64,000 nucleotides of DNA from Streptomyces sp. CBMA152 (GCF_014596475.1 NZ_MECJ01000015.1:186001-250000); one strand, 5' to 3'; shown: positions 1 to 8,656, counted from the first letter of the stretch. A program made the numbers and translations. Notes: generated by a model not told the origin, from the sequence alone.

Positions 1-1456
1 CGCGATGGCGGCCGCCAACCTCGGCGGCCACTTCGGAACCGTCACCGCCAAGCCCGTCCAGCAGTACACCTCGGGCATGCTCGGCCAGTACACGGCGGCG
101 ATCTACCTCGGCTCCACGTACTACGGCGGCGGTCTGCCGGACGCCGTGCCGGCCGCCTTCTACCAGGACGTCATGGCCGGTACCAAGCCGGTGACCTGGG
201 TCGGCGACAACATCTGGAACATGGGGAACGCCGTCGGCGTACCGCAGTTCACCCAGAAGTACGGCTGGGACCCGACCACGTCCTACTTCGCCGACGGCAG
301 CGGCTCCATCGGCAATGTCACCCAGGTCACCTACGGCGGCCAGGCCCTGACCCGCAAGATCCCGGCCGGTCAGGACGGCGGCATCCTGCGCCCGAACGTC
401 CTCACCGGAGCCGGATATCCGCCGGTCACCACGGTCGCCACCGCGCTGGACTCGGCGAGCGGGGCGACCTTCCCGTGGGCCGTGCGCTCGGCGAACCTCA
501 CCTATGTGGGTGAGATCCCGTTCAGCTACGTCTCCGAGAGCGACCGGGTGATCGCGTTCGAGGACATGCTCTTCGACGCCCTCGCGCCGGGCACCGCCAC
601 CCGTCACCAGGCGATGATGCGCCTGGAGGACATCAGCCCCGAATCCGACCCCACCCAGCTGCGGTCGATGGCGGACTACCTGTACTCGCAGCACATCCCG
701 TACGGCATCAACGTCATCCCGGTCTACACCGACCCCAACGGCGTCTACAACGGCGGCACCCCGCAGACCGAGACGCTGGCGCAGAAGCCGCTGGTGGTCT
801 CGGCGCTGCAGTACATGCTGTCGCACGGCGCGGTGCTGCAGGAGCACGGCTACACGCACCAGTACAGCAACATCGACAACCCGTACACCGGGGTGTCGGG
901 CGACGACTTCGAGTTCTACCGGGCGCACATCGACTCGGCGAACAACGTCGTGTACGACGGTCCGGTCGCCGAGGACTCGACCCTCTGGGCGCAGTCCCGG
1001 GTCACCTCCGGACTCGCCGCGTTCGCCGCGGCCGGGCTGCCGCGCCCCCAGCTGTGGACCACTCCGCACTACGCCGCATCGGCCGCCGACTACCGCGTCT
1101 TCGGTCAGAACTTCTCGGCGCGGCTGGAACGTTCGCTGTACTTCGCCGGGACACTGAGCGGTGGTACGGCGGACCCGAACCGGTTCATCGGCCAGTTCTT
1201 CCCGTACGTCGTCAACGATGTGTACGGGACGAAGGTGCTTCCCGAGAACCTGGGGAACTATGAACCCGTGGCACTCAACAACCATCCGCCGCGGCTCCCC
1301 GCGGACCTCATCGCGTCGGCCAAGGCGAACCTCGCGGTCCGGGACGGCTTCGCGAGCTTCTTCTACCACCCCTACTATCCGCTCCAGCCGCTGAAGGACA
1401 CGATCGACGGCATCAAGGCCCTCGGCTACACCTTCGTCAGCCCTGCGGCGCTGTGA
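1..1456 (+). CDS. DUF2334 polysaccharide deacetylase-like protein (5' partial)
   Basis: The reading frame is already open at the window edge, so the true start is probably upstream; the first visible ATG is at 5. Counting from it, the C-terminal half looks like the DUF2334 branch of the polysaccharide deacetylase fold. It has an RLEDI motif with its Asp near residue 208, an EHGYTHQ motif with His residues near 281 and 285, and a FYHPYYP motif near 455. These are likely metal and substrate ligands, by analogy with NodB-type deacetylases. The N-terminal part is not recognised. The stop overlaps the GTG of the next gene (GTGA), so the two are translationally coupled. Coupling to a GH113-like lipoprotein suggests work on an extracellular polysaccharide. 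That role is inference; the fold call is fairly secure. Confidence 0.75.
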   Translation, partial: AMAAANLGGHFGTVTAKPVQQYTSGMLGQYTAAIYLGSTYYGGGLPDAVPAAFYQDVMAGTKPVTWVGDNIWNMGNAVGVPQFTQKYGWDPTTSYFADGSGSIGNVTQVTYGGQALTRKIPAGQDGGILRPNVLTGAGYPPVTTVATALDSASGATFPWAVRSANLTYVGEIPFSYVSESDRVIAFEDMLFDALAPGTATRHQAMMRLEDISPESDPTQLRSMADYLYSQHIPYGINVIPVYTDPNGVYNGGTPQTETLAQKPLVVSALQYMLSHGAVLQEHGYTHQYSNIDNPYTGVSGDDFEFYRAHIDSANNVVYDGPVAEDSTLWAQSRVTSGLAAFAAAGLPRPQLWTTPHYAASAADYRVFGQNFSARLERSLYFAGTLSGGTADPNRFIGQFFPYVVNDVYGTKVLPENLGNYEPVALNNHPPRLPADLIASAKANLAVRDGFASFFYHPYYPLQPLKDTIDGIKALGYTFVSPAAL

Positions 1457-2535
1457 TCAGGACCGGGAAGAAGGCGGTCGCGGCTCTCGCCGCGGCCGCC
1501 GCTCTGGTGCTCTCGGGCTGCTCGGGCGACGGCGACGGCGGCGGTTCGGACACGGGCCCCAGCCGGTCCGGCCCGAACCCGAGCGGGTCCGGGGGCGACG
1601 ACGGCCGGGTGCGCGGGATGACCCTGCCGTCCTGGTCGACGGAGGACTACGACAGTCCGCGCGCCCCGGCGTATCTGCGGGACATCGCGAGCACCGGCGC
1701 GCGCTGGGTCGTTTTCACGCCAACCTGGTACCAGCGGACCACCAAGGACTCCGAGCAGAAACCCACCGAGGAGACCGCGAGCGACGCGAGCCTGCGCCGG
1801 ATCACGGACCTGGCGCACAAGGCCGGTCTCAAGGTCATGCTCAAACCGCATGTGGACCTGGTGGACGGCACGGACCGCGCGGAGATCCGTCCCACCGACC
1901 GGACGGCCTGGTTCGCCTCGTACGAGAAGTTCATCACCCACTACGCGACCCTCGCGCAGGACGCGGGCATCGAGCGCCTCTCGGTGGGCACCGAACTGGC
2001 GGGCGTGTCAGGCGACGTGACTGCCTGGCGCAAGGTGATCACGGCGGTGCGCTCCCACTACAAGAACCCTCTTACCTACGCGGCCAACTACGACGAGTAC
2101 GCCAAGATCCTGTTCTGGCCGGAGCTCGACGTCATCGGCATCGACGCGTACTGGCCGCTCGCCTCCAGCGCGACCACGGATACGGCGGCGCTGAGCCGCG
2201 CGTGGCAGCCGATCGTGGGGGAGCTGGCCGCGTTCTCGGGCCGCCAGCACCGCAAGATCCTCTTCACCGAGGCGGGCTACACCAGCCAGCGCGGCACCGC
2301 CACGGCCCCGTACTCCTGGACGGTCAGCAAGAAGGAGGGCACGGACGAACAGGCCGCCGCCTACCGGGCGTTGCTCGACACCTTCGCGGGCCGCGACTGG
2401 TGGGCCGGGGTGTGCTGGTGGATGTGGGACGACTGGCCGGACAGCGGCGAGACCCCGGCCAAACTCGCCTACACCCCGCACGGCAAGCCGGCCGAGCAGG
2501 TGCTGAGGGAGCGGTGGACCAAGAGTATTGACTAA
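1453..2535 (+). CDS. GH113-like glycoside hydrolase lipoprotein
   Basis: A 360-residue exported protein. The N-terminus is a lipoprotein signal (a basic MIRTGKK start, a hydrophobic run, then an LSGC lipobox), followed by a Gly/Ser-rich linker. The rest reads as a TIM-barrel hydrolase of the GH113 (beta-mannanase-like) type. Likely catalytic Glu residues are E181 in the VGTELAG strand and E273 in LFTEAGY; a VIGIDAYWP segment and a tryptophan-rich CWWMWDDWP segment lie near the substrate cleft. The GTG start overlaps the preceding stop, which implies coupling to the deacetylase-like gene. It probably cuts a cell-surface or exopolysaccharide at the outer face of the membrane. The family is fairly secure; the substrate is unknown, and mannan is not implied by the context. 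Confidence 0.75.
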   Translation: MIRTGKKAVAALAAAAALVLSGCSGDGDGGGSDTGPSRSGPNPSGSGGDDGRVRGMTLPSWSTEDYDSPRAPAYLRDIASTGARWVVFTPTWYQRTTKDSEQKPTEETASDASLRRITDLAHKAGLKVMLKPHVDLVDGTDRAEIRPTDRTAWFASYEKFITHYATLAQDAGIERLSVGTELAGVSGDVTAWRKVITAVRSHYKNPLTYAANYDEYAKILFWPELDVIGIDAYWPLASSATTDTAALSRAWQPIVGELAAFSGRQHRKILFTEAGYTSQRGTATAPYSWTVSKKEGTDEQAAAYRALLDTFAGRDWWAGVCWWMWDDWPDSGETPAKLAYTPHGKPAEQVLRERWTKSID

Positions 2536-2609
2536 AAGTCAAACACCCTCCACTCTCGGGACCGGGCCGCTGCCGCTCGAAGTCACCGCTCGAAGCACCG
2601 GGAGGTTCC

Positions 2610-2828
2610 GTGAGCACGAAAGCGCTGTCACGACTGGGTACGGAGCTGGGGGCGCCGCCGCCGGAGGGCGTGGGCCGACTGACCGACGCCCAGGTGGATC
2701 TGCTGGCCTCCGCGGTGAGGGGTGAGCGGGAGGCCCGGGCCGCCGGTCTCGGCGAGGCGGCCGAGGAGGCGCTGAAACTCGTCCCCGCCCTCGCCCGGGG
2801 CCCCGTCCGCCGCATCCTCTTCAAGTGA
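2610..2828 (+). CDS. Small hypothetical protein (72 aa)
   Basis: A 72-residue protein with a GTG start at 2610 behind a good ribosome site (ggaggt at 2601-2606). It has no signal peptide or membrane segment. It looks helical and charged, with an Ala/Glu/Arg-rich middle. No family is recognised. Its stop lies next to the start of the following 365-residue unknown protein, and a possible GTG of that gene at 2825 even overlaps the stop. The two are probably made together. GC-rich codon use matches the surroundings, which supports a real gene. Confidence 0.6.
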   Translation: MSTKALSRLGTELGAPPPEGVGRLTDAQVDLLASAVRGEREARAAGLGEAAEEALKLVPALARGPVRRILFK

Positions 2829-2842
2829 GCGGGGGAGAGCCC

Positions 2843-3940
2843 ATGGACAAGCTGTCGACCCGCGCCGAGACCGAGAAGATCGCGCGTCTGCTCGACCGGG
2901 ACCCGGGCGAGTTCGCGTTCCTGACGGAGCTCCCCGCCGACGACGTACGGCGGCTGCGCGAGCAGACCGTCGCCGCGCTCTTCGACAACACCCCCGAGAT
3001 GCTCGACCGGATCGCCCGCGCCACCAAACTGGTCCCGGCCGGGGTCGCCGCGGCCATCTCGCAGAAGGCGCTGGGGCCGCGCCTGGCCGCGGCCGTCGCG
3101 GGCAGGCTGGAACCGTCCCGCGCCGCCGACATCATCGACAAGCTGCCCGTCGCCTTCACGGCCGAGTCCTGCGCCCACCTGGACCCGCGCCGCATCGCCG
3201 GGATCGTCGCGGGCCTGGACGAGGGCCTGCTGGTCCGCGTCTCGGTCGCCCTGGCGGAACGCGGCGACCACCTCACGATGGGCCGCTTCGTCGGCCATCT
3301 GCGCGACTCGGTACTGGAACGGGTGCTGCCGCAGGTGAGCGACGAGGTGGTACTGAGGACGGGTTACGCGATGGACGCGCCCGAACGGCTGCCGCACATC
3401 ATCGAGTTGATGGGGGACGACCGCCTGGAGAAGGTCGTGGCGTCGGCGGCGGACGGGCTCTGGCCGCAGGCGCTCGCGATCGCGTCGGCGGTCACGGGCG
3501 AGCAGCGCACCCGCATCGCCACGCTGGCCGCGCGCAGGCAACCGGCCCAACTGGACTCTCTCGTACGGACGGTGGCCGAGCAGGACCTGTGGGAGTCGCT
3601 GTTGCCGGTGGTGGCGGTGCTGTCGGACGAGGACCGCAGGGCGGTCGCGGTCCTGCCCGCACTGCGCGACCCCGAGGTACTGGCAGGAGTGGTCCCGGCG
3701 GTGGTGGCGACCGCCCTCTGGTCGGAGTTCCTGCCGCTGTTCGACCTGCTCCCCGAGGAGTCCCGCAAGACGGTGGCGGACGCGGCGGGCGGGCTGCCCG
3801 CCGCGGACCTGGACGCGCTGGCCCGCGAGGTGGACAAGCGGGACCTGTGGGAACTGGTGCTGCCACTGGTGGAGTTGATGGACGACGGGGCGAAGGAGCG
3901 GATCTTTACGTTGCCGGCGTTCCAGGACAGGGCGGGCTAG
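2843..3940 (+). CDS. Hypothetical helical-repeat protein
   Basis: About 365 residues from the ATG at 2843, chosen because a gggggag ribosome site lies at 2831-2837; a GTG at 2825 is the alternative. The protein is almost entirely alpha-helical by composition. It contains recurring units of roughly 30-45 residues with similar endings, such as DLWESLLPVV, ALWSEFLPLF and DLWELVLPLV. These suggest a solenoid of helical hairpins, as in scaffolding proteins. There is no signal peptide, membrane segment or enzyme motif. The first part (LDRDPGEFAFLTELPADDVRRL) distantly recalls the helical N-domain of MgtE transporters, but the membrane half is absent. The function is unknown; the small gene upstream is its likely partner. 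Confidence 0.6.
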   Translation: MDKLSTRAETEKIARLLDRDPGEFAFLTELPADDVRRLREQTVAALFDNTPEMLDRIARATKLVPAGVAAAISQKALGPRLAAAVAGRLEPSRAADIIDKLPVAFTAESCAHLDPRRIAGIVAGLDEGLLVRVSVALAERGDHLTMGRFVGHLRDSVLERVLPQVSDEVVLRTGYAMDAPERLPHIIELMGDDRLEKVVASAADGLWPQALAIASAVTGEQRTRIATLAARRQPAQLDSLVRTVAEQDLWESLLPVVAVLSDEDRRAVAVLPALRDPEVLAGVVPAVVATALWSEFLPLFDLLPEESRKTVADAAGGLPAADLDALAREVDKRDLWELVLPLVELMDDGAKERIFTLPAFQDRAG

Positions 3941-4045
3941 CGGGGTCGGGGCGGGCGGCGCCGGGCTAGGCTCACTGTTCCGCCGGGCGATGATCCGACT
4001 GTTCCGGCGGTCCGGTCCCGGGTTCGCGAAACGGAGACGTGCGTC

Positions 4046-4765
4046 ATGGCCGCCCTTTCCCTCCACAAGGTGACCGAGCGCGCGCCCGCGCTCGTCTCGC
4101 TCTACAAGACGGCCGCCGTCTCGCTGGAGAAGCACGGCCTCGCCGGGGAGGAGGCGGCGGTCTACCTGGTGCTCGACTACTCGGGCTCGATGCGCCCGTA
4201 CTACAAGGACGGCACCGTGCAGGCCCTCGCCGACCGGGTGCTCGGCCTCTCCGCGCACCTGGACGACGACGGCCGTGTGCCGGTCTTCCTCTTCTCCACG
4301 GACATCGACGCCCAGGGCGAGATCGCGCTGGAGAACCACCACGGCCGGATCGAGCGCATCGTGGCGAACCTCGGCCACATGGGGCGCACCAACTACCACG
4401 TGGCGATGGACGCGGTCATCGACCACTACGTGGACAGCGGCGCCACCGCGCCCGCCCTCGTCATCTTCCAGACGGACGGCGGCCCGAGCAGCAAGCTCGC
4501 GGCCGAGCGATACGTCTGCAAGGCGGCGCAGCTGCCGATGTTCTGGCAGTTCATCGGCTTCGGCGACCCGGACAGCAGCCAGTTCGCCTTCCTGCGCAGG
4601 CTGGACGAGCTGGCGGTGCCGGAGCGGCGACCCGTCGACAACGCGGGGTTCTTCCACGCGGGCGCCGATCCGCGCCGGGTGAGCGACGCGGAGCTCTACG
4701 ACCGGCTCGTGGGCGCGTTCCCGCAGTGGCTGCGGGAGGCGAGGGCGCGCGGCATCGTCGACTAG
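4046..4765 (+). CDS. VWA domain protein (TerF/TerY-like)
   Basis: A 239-residue cytosolic protein with a von Willebrand factor A fold. The metal-ion-dependent adhesion site reads DYSGS, with Asp44, Ser46 and Ser48 in the DxSxS pattern. A later QTDGGPS segment supplies the second half of the site. Length and layout match the VWA proteins associated with tellurite-resistance (Ter) clusters in Streptomyces. No TerD-family genes are visible nearby, so involvement in a Ter complex is inference. The ATG start follows a ggagacg ribosome site. It stands alone between an unknown gene and a flavin-type oxidoreductase. Confidence 0.7.
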   Translation: MAALSLHKVTERAPALVSLYKTAAVSLEKHGLAGEEAAVYLVLDYSGSMRPYYKDGTVQALADRVLGLSAHLDDDGRVPVFLFSTDIDAQGEIALENHHGRIERIVANLGHMGRTNYHVAMDAVIDHYVDSGATAPALVIFQTDGGPSSKLAAERYVCKAAQLPMFWQFIGFGDPDSSQFAFLRRLDELAVPERRPVDNAGFFHAGADPRRVSDAELYDRLVGAFPQWLREARARGIVD

Positions 4766-4800
4766 CCGTCGTTGTCAGTGGTGTGCGCTTAGCTTGAGGC

Positions 4801-5310
4801 ATGGGATCACAGACATCGAGCTGGGCCGAGTTCGAGGTGGCCGAGCCGCTTTTCGCCGAGACCGTACGTAGGCGCTTCCTTCAGTACAAGCACCATGTCC
4901 TCGCCACGTTGCGGGCCGACGGCAGTCCCCGGGTCACCGGTCTGGAGGTCGAGATCCGCTCCGGCGAACTGTGGCTCGGCATGATGCCGAACTCCCGCAA
5001 GGCCCTCGACCTGCGCCGCGACCCCCGCTTCGCGGTCCAGGCGAACCCGGGCCCCGACGCGGAGATGGCCGACGGCGACGTCCGCGTCAGCGGCCGGGCC
5101 ATCGAGATCACCGACCCGCCGACCCTGGCCCGCTTCGTGGCAGAGGTGCACCCCCCGGAGCCCTTCCTCCTCTTCGGAGCAGAACTGACGGAGGTGGTCC
5201 ACACGTCGCTGAACGGCGAGGAGCTGGTCCTACGAGCCTGGCGCCCGGGCGCGGCCCTACGCACCATCCGCCGAGGAGGCGGAACGGAGCCCCCGAGGGA
5301 GGATGCGTAA
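4801..5310 (+). CDS. Pyridoxamine 5'-phosphate oxidase-like flavin/F420 protein
   Basis: A 169-residue protein of the FMN-binding split-barrel group. The opening segment (FAETVRRRFLQYKHHVLATLRADGSPRVTG) is the usual first strand pair of this family. It is followed by a GELWLGMMPNSRKALDLRRDPRFAVQ segment typical of general-stress or F420/FMN-dependent members. It probably binds FMN or F420 as a dimer in the cytosol. The substrate cannot be inferred. It is a single-gene unit, followed directly by four copies of the intergenic repeat. The family call is good; true pyridoxine-phosphate oxidase activity is unlikely given its small size and the missing C-terminal motif. Confidence 0.75.
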   Translation: MGSQTSSWAEFEVAEPLFAETVRRRFLQYKHHVLATLRADGSPRVTGLEVEIRSGELWLGMMPNSRKALDLRRDPRFAVQANPGPDAEMADGDVRVSGRAIEITDPPTLARFVAEVHPPEPFLLFGAELTEVVHTSLNGEELVLRAWRPGAALRTIRRGGGTEPPREDA

Positions 5311-5359
5311 GCGCTCCGCGGGGTGCGGGTCTTTGTCTGCGGGCCGTGTGTGGCTGATC

Positions 5360-5566
5360 GCGCAGTTCCCCGCGCCCCTTATCGGGCCGTCGGTCGTCTG
5401 CGGACCGTGCTGGGCTGGTCGCGCAGTTCCCCGCGCCCCTAAAGGGGCACGGCACCTGGCGTTCAAGCAGCGCGGTGCCTGGCACTTAGGGGCGCGGGGA
5501 ACTGCGCGAGAACCACGCACGGTCCGCACCTGAAAGGCGGCCATTAAGGGGCGCGGGGAACTGCGC
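5360..5566. repeat. Four copies of the 19-bp intergenic element
   Basis: The exact core GCGCAGTTCCCCGCGCCCC occurs on the + strand at 5360-5378 and 5421-5439, and as its reverse complement at 5489-5507 and 5548-5566. The inner pair forms a large inverted repeat. Similarity extends outward: a GTGTGGCTGRTC-like flank precedes + copies and its mirror GACCAGCCACAC follows - copies. The block fills the gap between two convergent genes, where it could fold as a bidirectional terminator. Fourteen exact copies occur in the window. Confidence 0.9.
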
Positions 5567-5601
5567 GACCAGCCACACGCGGCCCGCACCCGAAAGCGTG
5601 C

Positions 5602-6597
5602 TCACCGCACGTGGTGCGCCAACACGTCCGCTCGGCACACACCCGCCGACCCCCACGCCTCCCGCAACGGCCGAGCCTTCCGCAACCACACCGACAGATC
5701 GAGCTCCTCGGTGTACCCCACGGCCCCGTGGAGCTGGAGCGCAGAACGGGCAGCCAAGTACACCGCCGACCCCGCCGCCACCTTCGCGGCAGCGACATCC
5801 CCGGGGTCGAGACCAACCGCCGCTCCGTACAACAACGGCCGCGCGAACTCGACCGCGAGCAGCGTGTCGGCAAGCCGATGCTTCACGGCCTGGAAGGACC
5901 CGATCGGGACACCGAACTGCGTCCGCGACTTCACGTACGCGACCGTACGCCGCAACAACTCCTCCGCCACTCCCACCGCCTGCGCGGCCGCCGCAAGCCG
6001 CCCCCACAGCACGGCGTGCCGAACGGCATCGGCCAACTGGGGCCCGACAGCGAGGAGTTCACCACCTGGCGCAGGCCGCGCGAGCCGTCGAGCGGGATCG
6101 GCAGACGCCAGCACGGGCCCATGCCCCGGCGCGATCCGCAGCTCAGGGACGCCCGCGTCGGCCACCAACACCACCCCCGCCGCATCCGCGTCCACCACGT
6201 ACGCCCCACCCCCCGACAGGCAGAGCGTCCCCACCACCTTCCCCGAGACAAGCCCGGGCAACAGCCGCTCGGCAGGCCCCGCGTCACCCAGCTCGGCAAG
6301 GTGAGCCAGCAACGCGGCCGCCCCCACCGTCTCCACCAAAGGCCCGGGCACGGCATGCCGCCCCAACTCCACGTACGCGACAGCCAGTTCCACCGGAAGC
6401 GGACCGACCCCGTCGTACAACGACGGCACCCCCAGCCCGAACACCCCCGCGTCGGCCAGCCGCGACCACAGCGCACGCCCCGGCCCGTGGTCCCCGCCGG
6501 ACCACGCCCGTACGACCGCCGGGGTGTCCGAACCGGCGAGCATCGCGTCCAGCGACCGTGCGAACTCACGCTGTTCGGCAGTGAGCAGAAACCTCAT
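5602..6597 (-). CDS. Acyl-CoA dehydrogenase, short partner subunit (FadE32/33-like)
   Basis: 331 residues from the ATG at 6597, which overlaps the stop of the upstream dehydrogenase (ATGA). The longer open frame upstream is only a shadow of the neighbour. It has the acyl-CoA dehydrogenase fold: an AEQREFARSLDAML N-terminal helix, a reduced central beta domain, and a C-terminal helical domain with RTQFGVPIGSFQAVKHRLAD and LHGAVGYTEELDLS. At 331 residues it is shorter than the usual 380-400. This matches actinobacterial alpha2beta2 dehydrogenases in which a short and a full-length subunit pair up, such as FadE32 or FadE33 in the mycobacterial KstR2 regulon. It probably acts in beta-oxidation of a steroid C/D-ring CoA ester. 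Which mycobacterial FadE it matches needs a phylogeny. Confidence 0.8.
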   Translation of the reverse strand: MRFLLTAEQREFARSLDAMLAGSDTPAVVRAWSGGDHGPGRALWSRLADAGVFGLGVPSLYDGVGPLPVELAVAYVELGRHAVPGPLVETVGAAALLAHLAELGDAGPAERLLPGLVSGKVVGTLCLSGGGAYVVDADAAGVVLVADAGVPELRIAPGHGPVLASADPARRLARPAPGGELLAVGPQLADAVRHAVLWGRLAAAAQAVGVAEELLRRTVAYVKSRTQFGVPIGSFQAVKHRLADTLLAVEFARPLLYGAAVGLDPGDVAAAKVAAGSAVYLAARSALQLHGAVGYTEELDLSVWLRKARPLREAWGSAGVCRADVLAHHVR

Positions 6598-7742
6598 CAC
6601 CGGCGCCCCTTCGGAAGGCCCAGCAGTCGCTCGGCGACGATGTCCCGCTGGATCTCGTTCGTCCCGGCGTAAATCGGTCCGGCCAGCGCGAACACGTACC
6701 CCTCGGCCCACCCGCCCCCGTCGTCCGCCAACTCGCCGTCCTCACCCAGCAGTTCCAGTGCCGTCTCGTGCAGCGCGATGTCGTACTCCGACCAGAACAG
6801 CTTGTTGAGGCTGGCCTCCGCGCCGATGCGCTCGCCCGCCGCGAAGCGGGACGCGTTGGCGTGGGTGAAGAGCTGGTAGGCGCGGGCGCCGATGACCGCG
6901 TCCGCCACCCGGTCCCGTACGCCCGGATCCGAGCCGTGCGCGCGCCACAGCCGTACGAGCCGATCGGCGGCGGCCAGGAAGCGGCCGGGGGAGCGGAGAG
7001 TGAGACCGCGTTCGTTGCCCGTGGTCGACATGGCGATCCGCCAGCCCTGCCCCGGCTCCCCGATGACGTCCTCGTCCGGCACGAACACCTCGTCCAGGAA
7101 CAGCTCCGCGAAGGCGGGTTTGCCGTCGAGGCGGGCGATCGGGCGGACCGTCACACCGGGGGCGGAGAGGTCGAACATGAGGTAGGTCAGGCCTTGGTGG
7201 GGCTTGGGCGCCGCCGGGTCGGTACGGAAGATGCCGAACGCGCGGTCGGCGAACGCGGCCCGCGACGACCAGGTCTTCTGCCCCGACAGCAGCCAGCCCC
7301 CGTCCGTCCGCACCGCCCGCGACCGCAGCGACGCCAGGTCGGACCCGGCCTCCGGCTCCGACCAGGCCTGCGCCCAGACCACCGCGCCGCTCGCCATGTC
7401 CGGCAGCACCCGGGCGCGCTGCTCGGGCGTCCCGTGGTCGAACAGCGTCGGCGCGAGCAGGTTGATGCCGTTCTGGCCGACCCGGCCGGGCGCGCCCGCC
7501 GCGTAGTACTCCTCCTCGAACGCCAGCCACCCGAAGATGTCGACGCCCCGGCCCCCGTACCGCTCGGGCCAGGAGACGACCGACCAGCGGTCCGCGTACA
7601 GCTCGGCCTCCCACACCCGGTGCGCCGCGAAGCCCTCCTCGGTCTCCAGCGACGGCAGCGGCTCGGCCGGGACGTGTGCGGCGAGCCAGTCCCGCGCCTC
7701 GGCGCGAAAGGCGTCCTCCTCGGCCGTGTGGTCCAGGTCCAT
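6597..7742 (-). CDS. Acyl-CoA dehydrogenase, full-length subunit (FadE30/31-like)
   Basis: 381 residues from the ATG at 7742 (MDLDHTAEEDAF), preceded by an aggggcgagg ribosome site. Domains follow the acyl-CoA dehydrogenase order. The central part has AQAWSEPEAGSDLASLRSRA and LSGQKTWSSRA around the FAD, and the C-terminus ends with GPIYAGTNEIQRDIVAERLL. The position that carries the catalytic Glu in medium-chain enzymes (YEGT) is Ala here (YAGT). The base must therefore sit elsewhere, as in isovaleryl-type enzymes, or in the partner subunit. The gene is transcribed divergently from ipdF across a KstR2-type operator. It is the best match for FadE30 or FadE31 of the steroid C/D-ring pathway. 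Confidence 0.82.
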   Translation of the reverse strand: MDLDHTAEEDAFRAEARDWLAAHVPAEPLPSLETEEGFAAHRVWEAELYADRWSVVSWPERYGGRGVDIFGWLAFEEEYYAAGAPGRVGQNGINLLAPTLFDHGTPEQRARVLPDMASGAVVWAQAWSEPEAGSDLASLRSRAVRTDGGWLLSGQKTWSSRAAFADRAFGIFRTDPAAPKPHQGLTYLMFDLSAPGVTVRPIARLDGKPAFAELFLDEVFVPDEDVIGEPGQGWRIAMSTTGNERGLTLRSPGRFLAAADRLVRLWRAHGSDPGVRDRVADAVIGARAYQLFTHANASRFAAGERIGAEASLNKLFWSEYDIALHETALELLGEDGELADDGGGWAEGYVFALAGPIYAGTNEIQRDIVAERLLGLPKGRR

Positions 7743-7786
7743 GACGTGCCTCGCCCCTTTGACTGCCGACCGGGCAACCGGCTTCC

Positions 7787-7805
7787 CTAACAAGTGTTTG
7801 GTAGG
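7787..7805. promoter_or_regulatory. KstR2-type operator between fadE and ipdF
   Basis: The 14-bp core AACAAGTGTTTGGT (7789-7802) differs at one position from the mycobacterial KstR2 motif as I recall it (AnCAAGnnCTTGnT). It sits in the short gap between the divergent fadE and ipdF genes, ending 14 bases before the ipdF GTG. The reverse complement is almost identical over 20 bases to the site at 16181-16199. The product of the TetR gene at 8657 is the natural ligand. Confidence 0.75.
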
Positions 7806-7818
7806 TTAGCCTGCGGCC

Positions 7819-8631
7819 GTGACCGACAACAAGGTGCGGAACGAGGTTCGGAACAAGGTCGCGTACGTGCCCGGGCACGGCCTCCTCGACGGCCGCAGCG
7901 CCGTGGTCACCGCCGCCGCCGGGGCCGGGATCGGCGGCGCGACCGCCCGCAGATTCCTGGAGGAGGGCGCACGGGTGCTGCTCGGCGACGTACACGCCCG
8001 CCGCCTCAAGGAGACCGAGCAGGCCCTCGCGGCAGAGTTCGGCAGCGCCGCGGTGGCCTCGCTGACCTGCGACGTCACCGACGAGACGCAGGTACGCGCC
8101 CTGTTCGACGAGGCCGTACGGCTGCACGGCCGCCTCGACGTCGTCGTCAACAACGCGGGCCTGGGCGGCACGGCGGAGCTCGTCGACATGAGTGACGAGC
8201 AGTGGGACCGCGTCCTCGACGTCACCCTCAACGGCACCTTCCGGTGCACCAGGGCGGCCCTGCGCGCGTTCCGCGACTCCGGGCACGGCGGCGTGATCGT
8301 CAACAACGCGTCCGTCGTCGGCTGGCGCGCCCAGGCCGGGCAGGCCCACTACGCCGCCGCCAAGGCGGGCGTCATGGCGCTCACCCGCTGCGCAGCGATC
8401 GAGGCGGCCGCGTACGGAGTACGGGTCAACGCGGTCTCGCCGTCGCTCGCCATGCACCCCCACCTCGCGAAGGTCACCACCGCCGAACTGCTGGCGGAGC
8501 TGACCGCCAGGGAGGCGTTCGGACGGTACGCCGAGCCGTGGGAGGTGGCGAACGTGATCGTCTTCCTGGCCAGCGACTACTCGTCGTACATGACGGGCGA
8601 AGTCGTCGCGGTCAGCAGCCAACACCCCTAG
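7819..8631 (+). CDS. ipdF: Short-chain dehydrogenase IpdF (steroid C/D-ring degradation)
   Basis: A 270-residue SDR. It has a Rossmann glycine motif (VTAAAGAGIGGATAR), an NNAG motif, the active-site Tyr178 and Lys182 in HYAAAKAG, and an ending ASDYSSYMTGEVVAVSSQ, which strongly recalls mycobacterial IpdF (Rv3559c). IpdF interconverts the 5-hydroxy and 5-oxo forms of the methyl-oxo-hexahydroindene-carboxyl-CoA intermediate made from rings C and D. The GTG start at 7819 has no clear ribosome site and lies just behind the operator, so the mRNA may be leaderless. It is followed by the KstR2-like regulator and fadA6 in one direction. The family is certain; the IpdF assignment rests on similarity and context. 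Confidence 0.85.
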   Translation: MTDNKVRNEVRNKVAYVPGHGLLDGRSAVVTAAAGAGIGGATARRFLEEGARVLLGDVHARRLKETEQALAAEFGSAAVASLTCDVTDETQVRALFDEAVRLHGRLDVVVNNAGLGGTAELVDMSDEQWDRVLDVTLNGTFRCTRAALRAFRDSGHGGVIVNNASVVGWRAQAGQAHYAAAKAGVMALTRCAAIEAAAYGVRVNAVSPSLAMHPHLAKVTTAELLAELTAREAFGRYAEPWEVANVIVFLASDYSSYMTGEVVAVSSQHP

Positions 8632-8656
8632 CGCCGCCCAGGACCACAATGGACCC

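Noticed and set aside
2324..4657. Minus-strand open frame of 777 codons
   Set aside because: It is antisense to four well-supported plus-strand genes and reads as low-complexity Arg/Gly/Val, the usual shadow in very GC-rich DNA.
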